DNA of 64,000 nt from Vibrio sp. CAU 1672 (GCF_029223195.1 NZ_JARHUF010000003.1:1-64000); one strand, 5' to 3'; counted from the first letter of the stretch, positions 1 through 8,377 are shown. The notes: generated from the letters alone by a model not told the origin. Made by a program: numbers and translations.

Positions 1-123
1 GAGAATCAATGAGAAAACTGGCGCAATCCGGACAGGTAGGGTAAAAATAGAGTTAGAGAAAAACCAGGGATAAGTGGTGTCCGGTTAAACCGGAGCCGGT
101 GTCCGGAATCGCCGGAATACGCA
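1..123. mobile_element. Probable terminal segment of an IS21-family insertion sequence
   Basis: The minus-strand reading begins TGCGTATTCCGGCGATTCC at position 123. The segment holds two palindromic repeats, TCCGGTT-A-AACCGGA (about 80-94) and TCCGG-AATCG-CCGGA (about 101-115). Such short multiple repeats close to a TG/CA terminus are typical of IS21-family ends. The umuC reading frame becomes normal immediately after 123, which supports an insertion boundary there. No complete transposase is visible, because the element runs off the left edge. The family assignment is from memory of IS21 ends and not certain. Confidence 0.5.
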
Positions 124-985
124 CCTACCCGTCTGTGTCGGATTTGGGCCGACTTTAACACTAGCAAAAGTGGCCAATCATGCAGCAAAGAAACTTGAAG
201 GCTATCAAGGTGTCTGCGTGCTCAAGGCGGAATATGAGCGCAAATATGTTTTGTCTCAACTTAGCGCTGGAGACGTTTGGGGTATTGGTCGAAAGATCGA
301 AAAACGTCTTAAATTTATGGGAGTAAATACTGCACTCGATCTAGCTAACTATTCACCCGCACTAATCCGCAAGGAGTTCAATGTTGAAGTTGAACGCACT
401 GTTCGCGAGCTCAATGGACAAGTTTGTAAAACGTGGGATGAATCAAGAGCGGACAAAAAGCAAATCTATTCCACTCGAAGCGCTGGACAACGTATTACCG
501 ATCCTGAGTCATTACGCCAAGCACTGTGTAAGCATGCCAATATTGCTTCACAGAAAGCCCGCCAACAGAATTCTTTATGTAAGGTGATGATTTGCTTCGC
601 CAATAACTCCCCTTTTGACGACAAGCCTGTAACACGCCGCGCAGTCCATCGGTTTGCATACCCAACTTCGGATGTAACACTGATTACTCAAGTGGCCTCT
701 TCTCTTGCTGAGCAATTGTTCTGTGAAGATGTAAGGTTTTATAAGATCGGGGTTGGCCTAATAGATCTAGTGGACGGCAAACATGAGCAGTCTGATTTGT
801 TCAACCCCACTCCAAACAACGCCAAGCTCATGAACGTATACGATGCCCTCAACCAAAAATATGGCACAGATACACTGTTTTTAGGTGCACAAGGCATTGA
901 GTACAAATGGGGGATGCGTAGGGAGATGCTTACACCGCAGTACACGACTAAGTGGCGTGATTTGCCAGAGATAAAATGTAGCTAG
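124..985 (+). pseudogene. umuC: UmuC-like DNA polymerase V subunit, 3' fragment
   Basis: This is the C-terminal two thirds of a Y-family translesion polymerase. The frame opens directly after the IS-like end and reads LPVCVGFGPT then TLAKVANHAAKK, the conserved UmuC segment just after the catalytic SxDE region. The helix-hairpin-helix segment (DVWGIGRKIEKRL), the RTVRELNG motif and the little-finger domain follow, ending in the usual GIEYKWGMRREMLTPQYTTKW tail region. The N-terminal palm with the catalytic Asp/Glu residues is missing, so the product cannot be an active polymerase. An internal ATG at 170 could start a shorter product. The gene runs toward the CRISPR array and may be old cargo of the transposon or flanking DNA. 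Confidence 0.85.
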
Positions 986-1102
986 TCTACTGAGTTGGTG
1001 GCTATTCAGATTGTCGGAAAGCCTTTCTAACCTTTAACGTTTACAGCACATCGCTAACTAGCAAAAATACAACACATGAGCTTATTAATGTAAACCAGCA
1101 AC

Positions 1103-1133
1103 AAAAAAGGCAGTACCGCTGTATCTGCCTTTT
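1103..1133 (-). terminator. Rho-independent terminator of the CRISPR array
   Basis: On the minus strand AAAAGGCAG and CTGCCTTTT pair around an 11-nt loop and run into a T tract. It lies 11 nt past the diverged terminal repeat, so the array transcript probably ends here. Confidence 0.75.
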
Positions 1134-1143
1134 AAAATGGTAA

Positions 1144-1281
1144 AAATTAAACTACCTATTCGGTAGGGTTTTTCCTGAGTGTTTCTTAAACATTTTCTTA
1201 ACTGCCTATGCGGCAGGTCACTGAACCTAGTTGTCAAAAGGGACAACTCTCGTTTTCTTAGCTGCCTATGCGGCAGGTCAC
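1144..1281 (-). CRISPR. Minimal I-F3 CRISPR array: three repeats, two spacers of unequal length
   Basis: Read on the minus strand downstream of cas6. Repeat 1 (1254-1281) and repeat 2 (1194-1221) are 28 nt and differ by one base; each has the Cas6 hairpin CTGCC-GCATA-GGCAG followed by an 8-nt handle ending AAGAAA. Repeat 3 (1144-1171) is strongly diverged but keeps a hairpin with paired changes, CTACC-GAATA-GGTAG. Spacer 1 (1222-1253) is 32 nt, the I-F norm. Spacer 2 (1172-1193) is 22 nt. Consecutive hairpins are 60 and then 50 nt apart, which shows directly that the last unit is 10 nt short. The cas6 stop is 129 nt upstream of repeat 1, so that gap is the leader. Confidence 0.93.
1172..1193 (-). 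other. 22-nt homing spacer matching the adjacent AraC-family gene
   Basis: Aligned to 17878-17899 on the minus strand, this spacer matches 18 of 22 positions. The first 11 nt (ATGTTTAAGAA) are identical, and mismatches are at guide positions 12, 13, 18 and 21. Positions 12 and 18 are the flipped-out sixth bases in type I complexes, so only two paired positions are lost. Three differences are synonymous third-codon changes in the target gene (Lys, Ser and Gly codons), as expected if the guide was taken from an orthologous gene in a related species. It is flanked by the diverged terminal repeat, the layout known for private homing guides of I-F3 elements. Confidence 0.9.
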
Positions 1282-1410
1282 TGATAACTATAGACCATAA
1301 GTTAATAATTTCCATGCCATAACAGAAAAACTCTCTATATTACCCTTTTCCGACCTCCTGTTGTAACACTCTTTTTTATCGTTAAATAAATGAAGTTCTC
1401 AAAAAAAGGG

Positions 1411-2013
1411 TTAAATATGCAAACCAGGGACTGTCCCTTTTTTTTCTTGATTTGTCGCGAAGCCATAGCTGTTGAACCTAGGTTGTTCTCTTGATTCTGT
1501 GAACTCTTTTTGAATATGTAATATGAATTCCTGACCCGATGAACCGCTAGAAATTGGAATTCGGTGAAAATGATCCACAACACGCTCCTCTACCGCGACC
1601 GGAATGTGTTCAACATCTAATAATTCAGCTCTTGCCATACTGCGTTTCATCCTTCGCTGTTTAGAAGCAATAAAACTTTTCCCAATGGTTTGATTGCGCA
1701 CAAACCTCACTTCAGATGAACATTCCGGAACCTCACACACTCTTGAGACTTCAAATACGCCCTCTTGTATCATCATAGAAAAGTAAGGTTGGAAAGATAG
1801 CCCTAACAGCGTCTCTTTATCTTCCATAACAAACGCAATCATGTCACCAACATCTGTCGCATTCCAACGAGGAAAGCAAACTCCCACGTGGTTCTTTGCC
1901 TGAGGATTATTAACCACAAACATATGCATCTGTTGTATACAGCGACCAGCCAAGAGTCCAAAGTCCGCATATGATGGAGTGTAACGAATCGAAAAGTAAT
2001 ATCTTTTGTTCAT
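1411..2013 (-). CDS. cas6: Cas6 (Csy4-type) crRNA endoribonuclease
   Basis: Cas6 processes the CRISPR transcript and stays bound to the 3' hairpin of each crRNA, where it also contacts TniQ. The 200-residue start MNKRYYFSIRYTP fits the Csy4 N-terminus; a longer frame to 2097 only overlaps cas7. Visible family features are a catalytic His at residue 30 in QQMHMF (matching Csy4 His29), the GVCFP strand near residue 45, an Arg-rich helix (SKQRRMKRSMARAEL) for binding the RNA stem, a SSGQEFILHI strand and a C-terminal FNSYGF segment corresponding to FTCYGL in Csy4. It is the last gene of the tniQ-cas operon and lies just before the array it would process. Confidence 0.93.
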   Translation of the reverse strand: MNKRYYFSIRYTPSYADFGLLAGRCIQQMHMFVVNNPQAKNHVGVCFPRWNATDVGDMIAFVMEDKETLLGLSFQPYFSMMIQEGVFEVSRVCEVPECSSEVRFVRNQTIGKSFIASKQRRMKRSMARAELLDVEHIPVAVEERVVDHFHRIPISSGSSGQEFILHIQKEFTESREQPRFNSYGFATNQEKKGTVPGLHI

Positions 2014-2023
2014 CAGTATCACC

Positions 2024-3061
2024 TCAACGAGATTTGGTTTTCGAGCTGTTGAACAAACCACCTTTGATGAGTACCGACAAAATAAAGTGCACATCATTAG
2101 GTATGGATTTAAATTCCTTCATCTCTTTTATCCACTTTTCGGTACCACGAATCAGCTGATAAAAGTCGTTACCCAATAGTGTGTGACGCCTTGCAATTAC
2201 ATATTGCCTGTCAGCCCCATATTCGTTCACTCTTAAAGGCTTATCTGCATTTTCATGCCACCAATCATCTATTGACTGCAGTGCTGCACCAATTTTTTGA
2301 GCATGAAACGCAGCCGTCTCTTGTTCATCATTTAAAGGCACCTTAGCTAATTGCTTCGTAGGAAAACCTTCTTGTTTGTCATCTATAAATTCCTGACTTG
2401 GATACACCTCATCTCCTCGTCCGACCGATAGGACCGCCTTCACATCCATATAGAAATACTGAGAACTGTCAGACAATGCTCGGGACAAATAACTTGTTAA
2501 TTTTTCTAAGCTCTGTGTTGATAACTCATCCCAGTGGCCATACCAAGAAAGCTTTGTCGCATCGTTAATTTCGATGGTTTCACCATCACTCGTCATCACT
2601 TTGATCGCGACCCCACGACACTCTCTATTTCTCCACAACCAACTCCCTAGCAAAATGTTTTTCGCGTAGCGATAGGCAAGTTCTTGGTAACCATTCAGCT
2701 TTTTATAAGTTGTTGCAAGTAATGTTAATTGTTCCCGAACTCCGTCATCACTGCACACATCAGGATGCAACGAGTTAGCTTTAATGCGAAGTGAAAACTC
2801 ACAGACGATTTCATTAGTCATTGGCGGGACATAGCATTCCTCAATGAATTGAGGGTTAGCATAAGCTAAATCCTGTGGTGCGACATTTCTTTTAGCAAAC
2901 GAACTACCTTGATACGCTTCCGCATAACCGCCTTTGGGTGCCCGTAGGCGAGTTTTATCAATCGCCAAAGGGCACATATCTCCATTCGGTGCCAAATAGT
3001 AAAAATACGCTTTTCCTGGAGAAATAGACCGCACGTAATTAAGTTGACGACACAGCTCCAT
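2024..3061 (-). CDS. cas7: Cas7 (Csy3-type) Cascade backbone subunit
   Basis: Cas7 polymerises along the guide, one subunit per 6 nt, forming the backbone of the targeting complex. The 345 residues match the family length. Conserved blocks are RYAKNILLGSWLWRNR (middle), a VGRGDEVYPSQEF segment, HAQKIGAALQSIDDWW and the C-terminal VLIKGGLF. The start at 3061 is preferred because the N-terminus (MELCRQLNYVRSISPG) aligns with characterised CAST Cas7 proteins; it overlaps the cas8/5 end by 23 nt, indicating coupled translation. Because the array contains one 32-nt and one 22-nt guide, this protein would have to assemble complexes of two different lengths. Confidence 0.94.
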   Translation of the reverse strand: MELCRQLNYVRSISPGKAYFYYLAPNGDMCPLAIDKTRLRAPKGGYAEAYQGSSFAKRNVAPQDLAYANPQFIEECYVPPMTNEIVCEFSLRIKANSLHPDVCSDDGVREQLTLLATTYKKLNGYQELAYRYAKNILLGSWLWRNRECRGVAIKVMTSDGETIEINDATKLSWYGHWDELSTQSLEKLTSYLSRALSDSSQYFYMDVKAVLSVGRGDEVYPSQEFIDDKQEGFPTKQLAKVPLNDEQETAAFHAQKIGAALQSIDDWWHENADKPLRVNEYGADRQYVIARRHTLLGNDFYQLIRGTEKWIKEMKEFKSIPNDVHFILSVLIKGGLFNSSKTKSR

Positions 3062-5168
3062 AATCTATTTGTTCCTTGCATTTTTTTACAAGAATAGTTG
3101 TTGAACTGCATTCTAGCGACCAGAAAGCCTCCCCAAAAAAATGGTTGCTTCCGGCAAAACGCATATCTATCGGTATAATCTGCTTGGCTACAGTCAGCGT
3201 ATTTTCCGCGTAAGTATGTAGCGCAGTGAGGGCATTGCTTCGAGGTGTAGGATGCTCTAAAAAGTGGAATCCATTTAATACTGGAAGATAGCCCTCATCC
3301 TTAGCCAGCATCGATTCCATTTCATCAAAACTTTCTGGTTGTTGCTCACTGGGATATAACCAGCGTCCATATGCTGGTAGACCCTTTAAGGAGTAAAACA
3401 GGCTAGATCGACTGCTGAACGTTCTCAGCCAATCTATTTTAGATGAGAGTAAAGGCTGATATACAGAACCTCCGGCCAAAGAGAGCGGAAGTGCACATAT
3501 AAGTTCTGAACAGTGATCCGACAATCTGCCATTGCTTTTTACGCGTATGACTAAATCCATTTCTAAGTCAGCCAATCTATCACTGCGAATCGTTGGGCGC
3601 TTCGCCTTTGAGATGGTTCGGGCTGTTGCTAATGAACTGGGCTCCGTCAACTTCGCACCTGCAGTAATACTTTGGCTTCGTATATATATCGAAAAACCAC
3701 TGAACTCATACAACCCATCACGGTTTGTTATCCGGTTAAGCTCTCTTTGATAATGATGAACAAAACCCCAAATAGCCGTTAGTGATGGAGCGCCACACAA
3801 GTACGGACAACTCATTGCTAGGGAGTCTTGCACCCGCAGTGAAGAAAGATAAATATACTGTTCACCCTCACATCTATCTTGATTCTTCTGGGGTTTGCTC
3901 AATTTATTAAGCACCCATACGACTTGGGCTTTTACAACTTGGATCAGCTTAGGATGATAAGCAAATTTTCTCGTAAATTTATTCTCTTGAAATACCAAAT
4001 GTAATCGTTGATTAAACAGACTCGCCAACGTAGGGAGCTCTGATTCAGGTAACGTTAGAAAGCCTTGAACCAAGCTTTCATGTTCCTCAATAGCTCGCTC
4101 TCGTTCATCGCTATCGATACGATCGCGTAATTCAATTAACGGAAGCATCCACAAAGCGACCTGTTTTCTCAAAATTTTACTTTGATCATTTCGCGCTTTG
4201 ATTCTTTGTTTGTGTGTTCTAAGTGGCTCTGCGCCACTTAAACGACTTAGAACTTTGCAAATTCTTTCGTTCGTCATTTGGAAGTTATCAAGATACCTGC
4301 CAGTCTCTAGTCTGCTTTCGACCAGTGTCTTTCTTGATGGTCTATTTGTCGATGATGGCACATCTAAAGGGTAATTTAGTGCATGCATGTAACCACCTGA
4401 GCTACCGCATAAGTTTCCAATACTCGCTGAGTTAGGCTGTGAAAAGGTTACAAATTTTAGACCGCTCTCTACGTCTCGGTAGCGATGTTCCAATTCCGTT
4501 TGCATCGCATGGCTAGCGACGGGAGTAACCGATATATAGTCTCCATTCCAAGGAAATCGCAGCTGTTTGGAGTACGAATTAACGTAGCTAGGAAACGTAA
4601 GTGTGCAAAGCTGTAATTCAATTTCGGCTCTAAGACGTTCAAGCGACTTTTCGCTCAAACCAAACTCTCGCAGCAAACCTAACCAAACTGGGTCTTTCTG
4701 CTGAATCAAGAAAACAATATTGGTAGATTGAGACTGCCAAGTGAAAGAATTCAGCAACCATATGGTGTAGCGATAAGTAGCCGCATTATGCGCCCAACCT
4801 AAGCTTACCTCCAGCTTAGCACTTGAAATGAAATCATCTTCGGCAGGAAGAGGTCTACCAATAATCTTCTGCTCACATACTCGGCAATCTGGATATTTTA
4901 AGTTATGGGTATGAAACCACTGTATCTCTGCCAACGAGGTCGTTACGTTGTCTTGCTCTGTTAGATAAATTTTCGCTCGTTCATCATCCAGCCAGTTATT
5001 ACACTTCGAGTCCTTTCGATGAAAACTCAAGTTAAGCAATACAGTTAGTGCTTCTATTTCGCAGCCATCAATGTCGATATCTTCTGAGTAAGGCATGAAC
5101 ACCTTTTTCAGTGTTGTCTGCTTGACGACATCATCTTCTATTTGCAATACATCGCTTAATTTTGTCAT
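3039..5168 (-). CDS. cas8f: Cas8/Cas5 natural fusion, PAM-recognising large subunit
   Basis: In I-F3 systems Cas8 and Cas5 are one protein that binds the crRNA 5' handle and reads the PAM. This 709-residue protein shows the family pattern: an N-terminal segment with DGCEIEALTVLLNLSF, a ISVTPVASHAMQ segment near residue 215, and CGAPSLTAIWGFVHHYQREL near residue 465, the Cas5-like core seen in Csy2. The C-terminus ends in FWSLE plus a short tail, as in Tn6677 Cas8. It starts 15 nt after tniQ with a good ribosome-binding site (GGGGAAG). No nuclease domain is present, consistent with binding-only targeting. Confidence 0.92.
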   Translation of the reverse strand: MTKLSDVLQIEDDVVKQTTLKKVFMPYSEDIDIDGCEIEALTVLLNLSFHRKDSKCNNWLDDERAKIYLTEQDNVTTSLAEIQWFHTHNLKYPDCRVCEQKIIGRPLPAEDDFISSAKLEVSLGWAHNAATYRYTIWLLNSFTWQSQSTNIVFLIQQKDPVWLGLLREFGLSEKSLERLRAEIELQLCTLTFPSYVNSYSKQLRFPWNGDYISVTPVASHAMQTELEHRYRDVESGLKFVTFSQPNSASIGNLCGSSGGYMHALNYPLDVPSSTNRPSRKTLVESRLETGRYLDNFQMTNERICKVLSRLSGAEPLRTHKQRIKARNDQSKILRKQVALWMLPLIELRDRIDSDERERAIEEHESLVQGFLTLPESELPTLASLFNQRLHLVFQENKFTRKFAYHPKLIQVVKAQVVWVLNKLSKPQKNQDRCEGEQYIYLSSLRVQDSLAMSCPYLCGAPSLTAIWGFVHHYQRELNRITNRDGLYEFSGFSIYIRSQSITAGAKLTEPSSLATARTISKAKRPTIRSDRLADLEMDLVIRVKSNGRLSDHCSELICALPLSLAGGSVYQPLLSSKIDWLRTFSSRSSLFYSLKGLPAYGRWLYPSEQQPESFDEMESMLAKDEGYLPVLNGFHFLEHPTPRSNALTALHTYAENTLTVAKQIIPIDMRFAGSNHFFGEAFWSLECSSTTILVKKCKEQIDYGAVSST

Positions 5169-5183
5169 TATTGCTTCCCCAAT

Positions 5184-6395
5184 TTACCACTGCGAAAGAT
5201 AGACACTAAGACCATTACCCTCTGAACACATCCGAGCCAACTTGGTCTCTACCATCCCTCTCAAAGCAAATACTGGTTCATGACTAGCTATTTTAGTGTG
5301 CATTTTCTGTCGAACAGCGGCTTGAATCTCGCCAAAATCATACAACCGATATACTTCATCCGTACTACACGACAGCAACGTAGATGCTTCAAACGGACTT
5401 AATAGAACATCTGCGATATTCCCTTTCGCCAATGAGGGATTATTGGCAACTAACCGAGTGAAATAATGTAGAATCTCACCGAGCACAATGTTCTTATCCA
5501 ACTGGCGACTTGGGGCCTGGCGGCACTCTTGCAACAATGACCCAAAAACTTCTCTGAAAAAGACCTTTCTCCATTGTTTAACTCGAACTAACTCGGCTTT
5601 CTCGACGATCTTGTCCAGTTCTTGATGTAACGGTTCTGGCCATACAGAACAATACTTTATAAAGGTATCAAAACTGATCTCTTCAAGATCACCATAGCGA
5701 TTCACATACCAAAGCAAAAAGCCATAACGCTCTGAGGTTGTCATCTCTTTACTCATAACGCCATCTTCACGAGGTGACTCTCCTCCTAGCCAGCGAGCTA
5801 CAATTAACTCACTTTCTGACGCAACCTCTGGCTCAGCTTCGGTAAGGTTATAACCGCACTCACAGTATTGAATTCGCTCTGAGTTTTGATACTCAAGCCG
5901 GCGGCCACATTCTGGGCAGTGATGGAGCAACTTACATCCGTGCTCCGCACATGCTCGAACAGGTATAAACTGCCAATGCTGTCGAATATATGGTGCATCC
6001 GTCAAACACATAGGACAAACTGGTGTAAAGCGCTTGCATAGAAAAGCAAAAGGATAATCCACACCAAAACGATGCACTGCCTTGAATTTTGGCGAGAACT
6101 GGGCTTTAGAGTGCGTTAAGGCAAGGCGTAATACACCAAAATTATTAAGTTTGAGTTGACGCTCTAGATGAATGAGGACACACACTCGCATTTGGCTTGT
6201 TGTATGGGCGTGATAAATGTTGATTTGATTGAGTTCTAGCGGGAAAGCACCTGACATCGACTCATGTTCATCAAGAGTTTGATACCAAATATCTTCTGCG
6301 AAATGAGAAAATCGCTCGTAGCCTTGGTCTTGCGATAGTCGCAATAAAAAGCTTTCGAGCGACTCGTCCAAGTATAATTGAATGTCCGTACTCAC
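5184..6395 (-). CDS. tniQ: TniQ, adaptor linking Cascade to the transposase
   Basis: TniQ dimers sit at the Cas6/Cas7 end of Cascade and recruit TnsC. The N-terminus has the family signature DESLESFLLRLS, and a zinc-binding region follows with CPMC, CAEHGCKL, CPECG and CECG motifs (about residues 130-195). The C-terminus VYLSQW resembles FYVSRW of Tn6677 TniQ. I chose GTG at 6395, giving MSTDIQLYL before DESLES and a spacing to the conserved motif like that in Tn6677. A TTG at 6407 is an alternative but lies inside the upstream Xre operator. First gene of tniQ-cas8/5-cas7-cas6, probably one transcript under Xre control. Confidence 0.93.
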   Translation of the reverse strand: MSTDIQLYLDESLESFLLRLSQDQGYERFSHFAEDIWYQTLDEHESMSGAFPLELNQINIYHAHTTSQMRVCVLIHLERQLKLNNFGVLRLALTHSKAQFSPKFKAVHRFGVDYPFAFLCKRFTPVCPMCLTDAPYIRQHWQFIPVRACAEHGCKLLHHCPECGRRLEYQNSERIQYCECGYNLTEAEPEVASESELIVARWLGGESPREDGVMSKEMTTSERYGFLLWYVNRYGDLEEISFDTFIKYCSVWPEPLHQELDKIVEKAELVRVKQWRKVFFREVFGSLLQECRQAPSRQLDKNIVLGEILHYFTRLVANNPSLAKGNIADVLLSPFEASTLLSCSTDEVYRLYDFGEIQAAVRQKMHTKIASHEPVFALRGMVETKLARMCSEGNGLSVYLSQW

Positions 6396-6405
6396 ATGCC
6401 ACCAC

Positions 6406-6428
6406 AAAACTTAGATTATCTAAGTTTT
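6406..6428. promoter_or_regulatory. Xre operator before tniQ-cas
   Basis: Perfect inverted repeat AAAACTTAG-ATTAT-CTAAGTTTT. The same half-sites occur twice upstream of xre. It lies just upstream of the tniQ start and downstream of the likely -10 region, so a bound repressor would block the operon. Confidence 0.85.
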
Positions 6429-6432
6429 AGTG

Positions 6433-6456
6433 TGGTAAAAAATTTCCTAATGTCAA
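6433..6456 (-). promoter_or_regulatory. Candidate sigma-70 promoter of the tniQ-cas operon
   Basis: A consensus -35 TTGACA reads on the minus strand at 6451-6456, followed 17-18 nt later by a weak -10 (ACACTA or CACTAA). The Xre operator covers the expected transcription start. Confidence 0.5.
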
Positions 6457-6991
6457 CGTTTGGAAGATGAGTTCAATAGTTTGAACATGGCATTCTCATG
6501 ATTTTGAATATTCTCGTAACCTTGCCCGTCAGGTCCCCCAATCTTCATAACTCATCATGATGGCTTGCTTTAAGCTCTCTGCGCGGTTGGTCTCACGATA
6601 GAAGGACGTTTTATCCACCGGAAAATAGTTGCTTAATCGAGAGTTAGTGTTTGGAGAAATCAAGCAAAGGTTGCCGAAGCTTCTATTCATTTCCCGAATC
6701 AAACTTATCCGAACTTATTGGCTTGGAGTGGTAAAACTAGGCCACTACATCCAGAGATGTGCCTGCGTGCTCATTGCTAGCACGCCTATGCCCCAAAGTG
6801 AGTTGGCAACCGCTTAAACTTCACGTAGCCAAATCACAATTTGGTCTACTTGGTATCTATCAAGTCGGTGTCTATTCGTCCAGCCATTTGTTTTGCAACG
6901 CTATTTCGGAATATTTAATATAATGTGATAGTATCTGTAGATACGAAGACTTATAAATAAAAATTGAATTCAAAGGTAAGTTGAGAAAAAT
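6457..6991. other. Intergenic region between tniQ and cargo
   Basis: No convincing gene here; the open frame at 6629-6817 has no recognisable sequence or ribosome-binding site. A TATAAT at 6919-6924 may be the -10 of the following gene, but its TTGCAA partner is about 20 nt away. Confidence 0.4.
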
Positions 6992-8101
6992 ATGGGGATA
7001 AGTTACCGCATTAATGGTGATCAGGTTGAAGTCTTGATGGGTGCTGAAGTGATGTTTACTGACGAATCATGTATTGAGGAGTCATCTAACAGCATAGTTA
7101 TTTATCACTTAGATTTTATTAGCAAACCGAATTTTGAACAGTTCACAAGTTCTAAATTGAAGGATATCGAAGTTCCAACGCCTTTAGAGATTACATATGA
7201 AGAACCTTCCATTGAGGATATTCCTTCCATAGATACTGTGCGACTGTGGTTAGATAATGATATCCCAAGAGCCTACTTTGAGACCACTTTCTCCTATTAT
7301 ACTTGGACTGAACCGTTCTCTCCCTCAGTATTTGTAGAAAGGTTCTGCGACACTATGGGTGAGTCGAGATACCCAACCACAGCCTGGTACGATGATGTAA
7401 ACTATGATTTGGAAGGTTGGGTAGATGGCATACCTCAAATTACACTTCACACGAGTCTAAATCTTCAAGATGATCTTCCTATCAGTGAGCAACTATTAGA
7501 AATGAAAGCTTGTTATTTAAAGTGTTATGAATCTACTTTAAAAACACTTAGAAAAGAGCACCAAAATTCATTTTTATTAAAAACATTCAAATTCCCCAAA
7601 GAATACCAAAATACCTGCTCTCAATATCTAATTTGGTTTGGGGAGTTCCTAGAAAATTTTGGTATAAATGCTTTGATCTCAGTAAACCATGAAGGGGACG
7701 AAACACAAGTTGTCATTTCATCTGAACATACAGAGAAAATGTTCCATGAGATCGAAGCTCTTTTCTCTCAATATATTGCCCTACCATACGCAGAATTCTT
7801 GCCAGCACCTACACAATCACTATCCGTTGAGCAACGGGTCATGATTACCACATTGCAATCTCAAGTTAATCATTTCAAGAGCCAACTAGAGATGAAAAGC
7901 GCGTCTCTTGAGCTAAAGAATGCAACAATTCAATCACTACAGAACACGGTTGACGTACAAAAAAACCAACTATTGTTGATTGAAAGTATTCAAGGGGATG
8001 ATGAGCTTGAGCTTTTCGGAGGTGCAATAAAAATTGGCGATGTTGAATGGGGGCCAATAAAGATTAGCCCTAAGGCCCTGCTCGATAAAGCTAAAAGGTA
8101 G
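6992..8101 (+). CDS. Cargo protein of unknown function with C-terminal coiled coil
   Basis: I do not recognise this 369-residue protein. The first ~270 residues are acidic and look like mixed alpha/beta globular sequence, with no catalytic motif I can identify, no signal peptide and no membrane segment. Residues ~285-335 (VEQRVMITTLQSQVNHFKSQ and onward) form a heptad-patterned coiled coil. A short basic tail (KISPKALLDKAKR) ends it. It sits alone and divergent from tniQ, with convergent orientation to the SEC-C gene. Codon usage is AT-rich like the rest of the element. Position in CAST cargo suggests a defence or accessory role, but that is guilt by association. Confidence 0.75.
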   Translation: MGISYRINGDQVEVLMGAEVMFTDESCIEESSNSIVIYHLDFISKPNFEQFTSSKLKDIEVPTPLEITYEEPSIEDIPSIDTVRLWLDNDIPRAYFETTFSYYTWTEPFSPSVFVERFCDTMGESRYPTTAWYDDVNYDLEGWVDGIPQITLHTSLNLQDDLPISEQLLEMKACYLKCYESTLKTLRKEHQNSFLLKTFKFPKEYQNTCSQYLIWFGEFLENFGINALISVNHEGDETQVVISSEHTEKMFHEIEALFSQYIALPYAEFLPAPTQSLSVEQRVMITTLQSQVNHFKSQLEMKSASLELKNATIQSLQNTVDVQKNQLLLIESIQGDDELELFGGAIKIGDVEWGPIKISPKALLDKAKR

Positions 8102-8320
8102 CAAAACCACTGAAATACTTTCATCCTTACTCAATCCCGCCGATCAGTTCTGCCACATATGCCCCATTATTTGGTAGACCTCTTACTCATTCACATCCTG
8201 TTCAAGGGCTTTTCCCCTACTAAAATTTATCCATTCTTCTAGTGGTGTTCGTTTGTAAATCCCCGTGTTGTATCATGGGGGTATATTCCACGTAACCTCA
8301 TGCCGTTAACGGGGCTCAGA

Positions 8321-8348
8321 TAAAAGAAAACCGCCCTTTCGGGCGGTT
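8321..8348 (-). terminator. Rho-independent terminator after the SEC-C gene
   Basis: On the minus strand AACCGCCC-GAAA-GGGCGGTT is followed by TTCTTTTA, 30 nt past the stop of the gene ending at 8378. It probably also works weakly for the convergent gene ending at 8101. Confidence 0.8.
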
Positions 8349-8377
8349 AGTTTAATGCAAGTATATTTAGATGCCTT

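Noticed and set aside
1285..1330. CCATAAGTTAATAATT and GCCATAACAG in the CRISPR leader resemble TnsB sites of another CAST (Tn6677).
   Set aside because: They do not match this element's own end repeat (CATAAAGTGTCC), have no TGT terminus, and lie between cas6 and repeat 1, inside the element.
1473..1481. TGAACCTAG in cas6 matches one end of spacer 1.
   Set aside because: Only 9 contiguous bases at the PAM-distal end; the seed does not match, so this is chance.
2014..2097. 28-residue N-terminal extension of cas6.
   Set aside because: It overlaps the end of cas7 and does not resemble Csy4; MNKRYYFSIRYTP at 2013 fits the family start.
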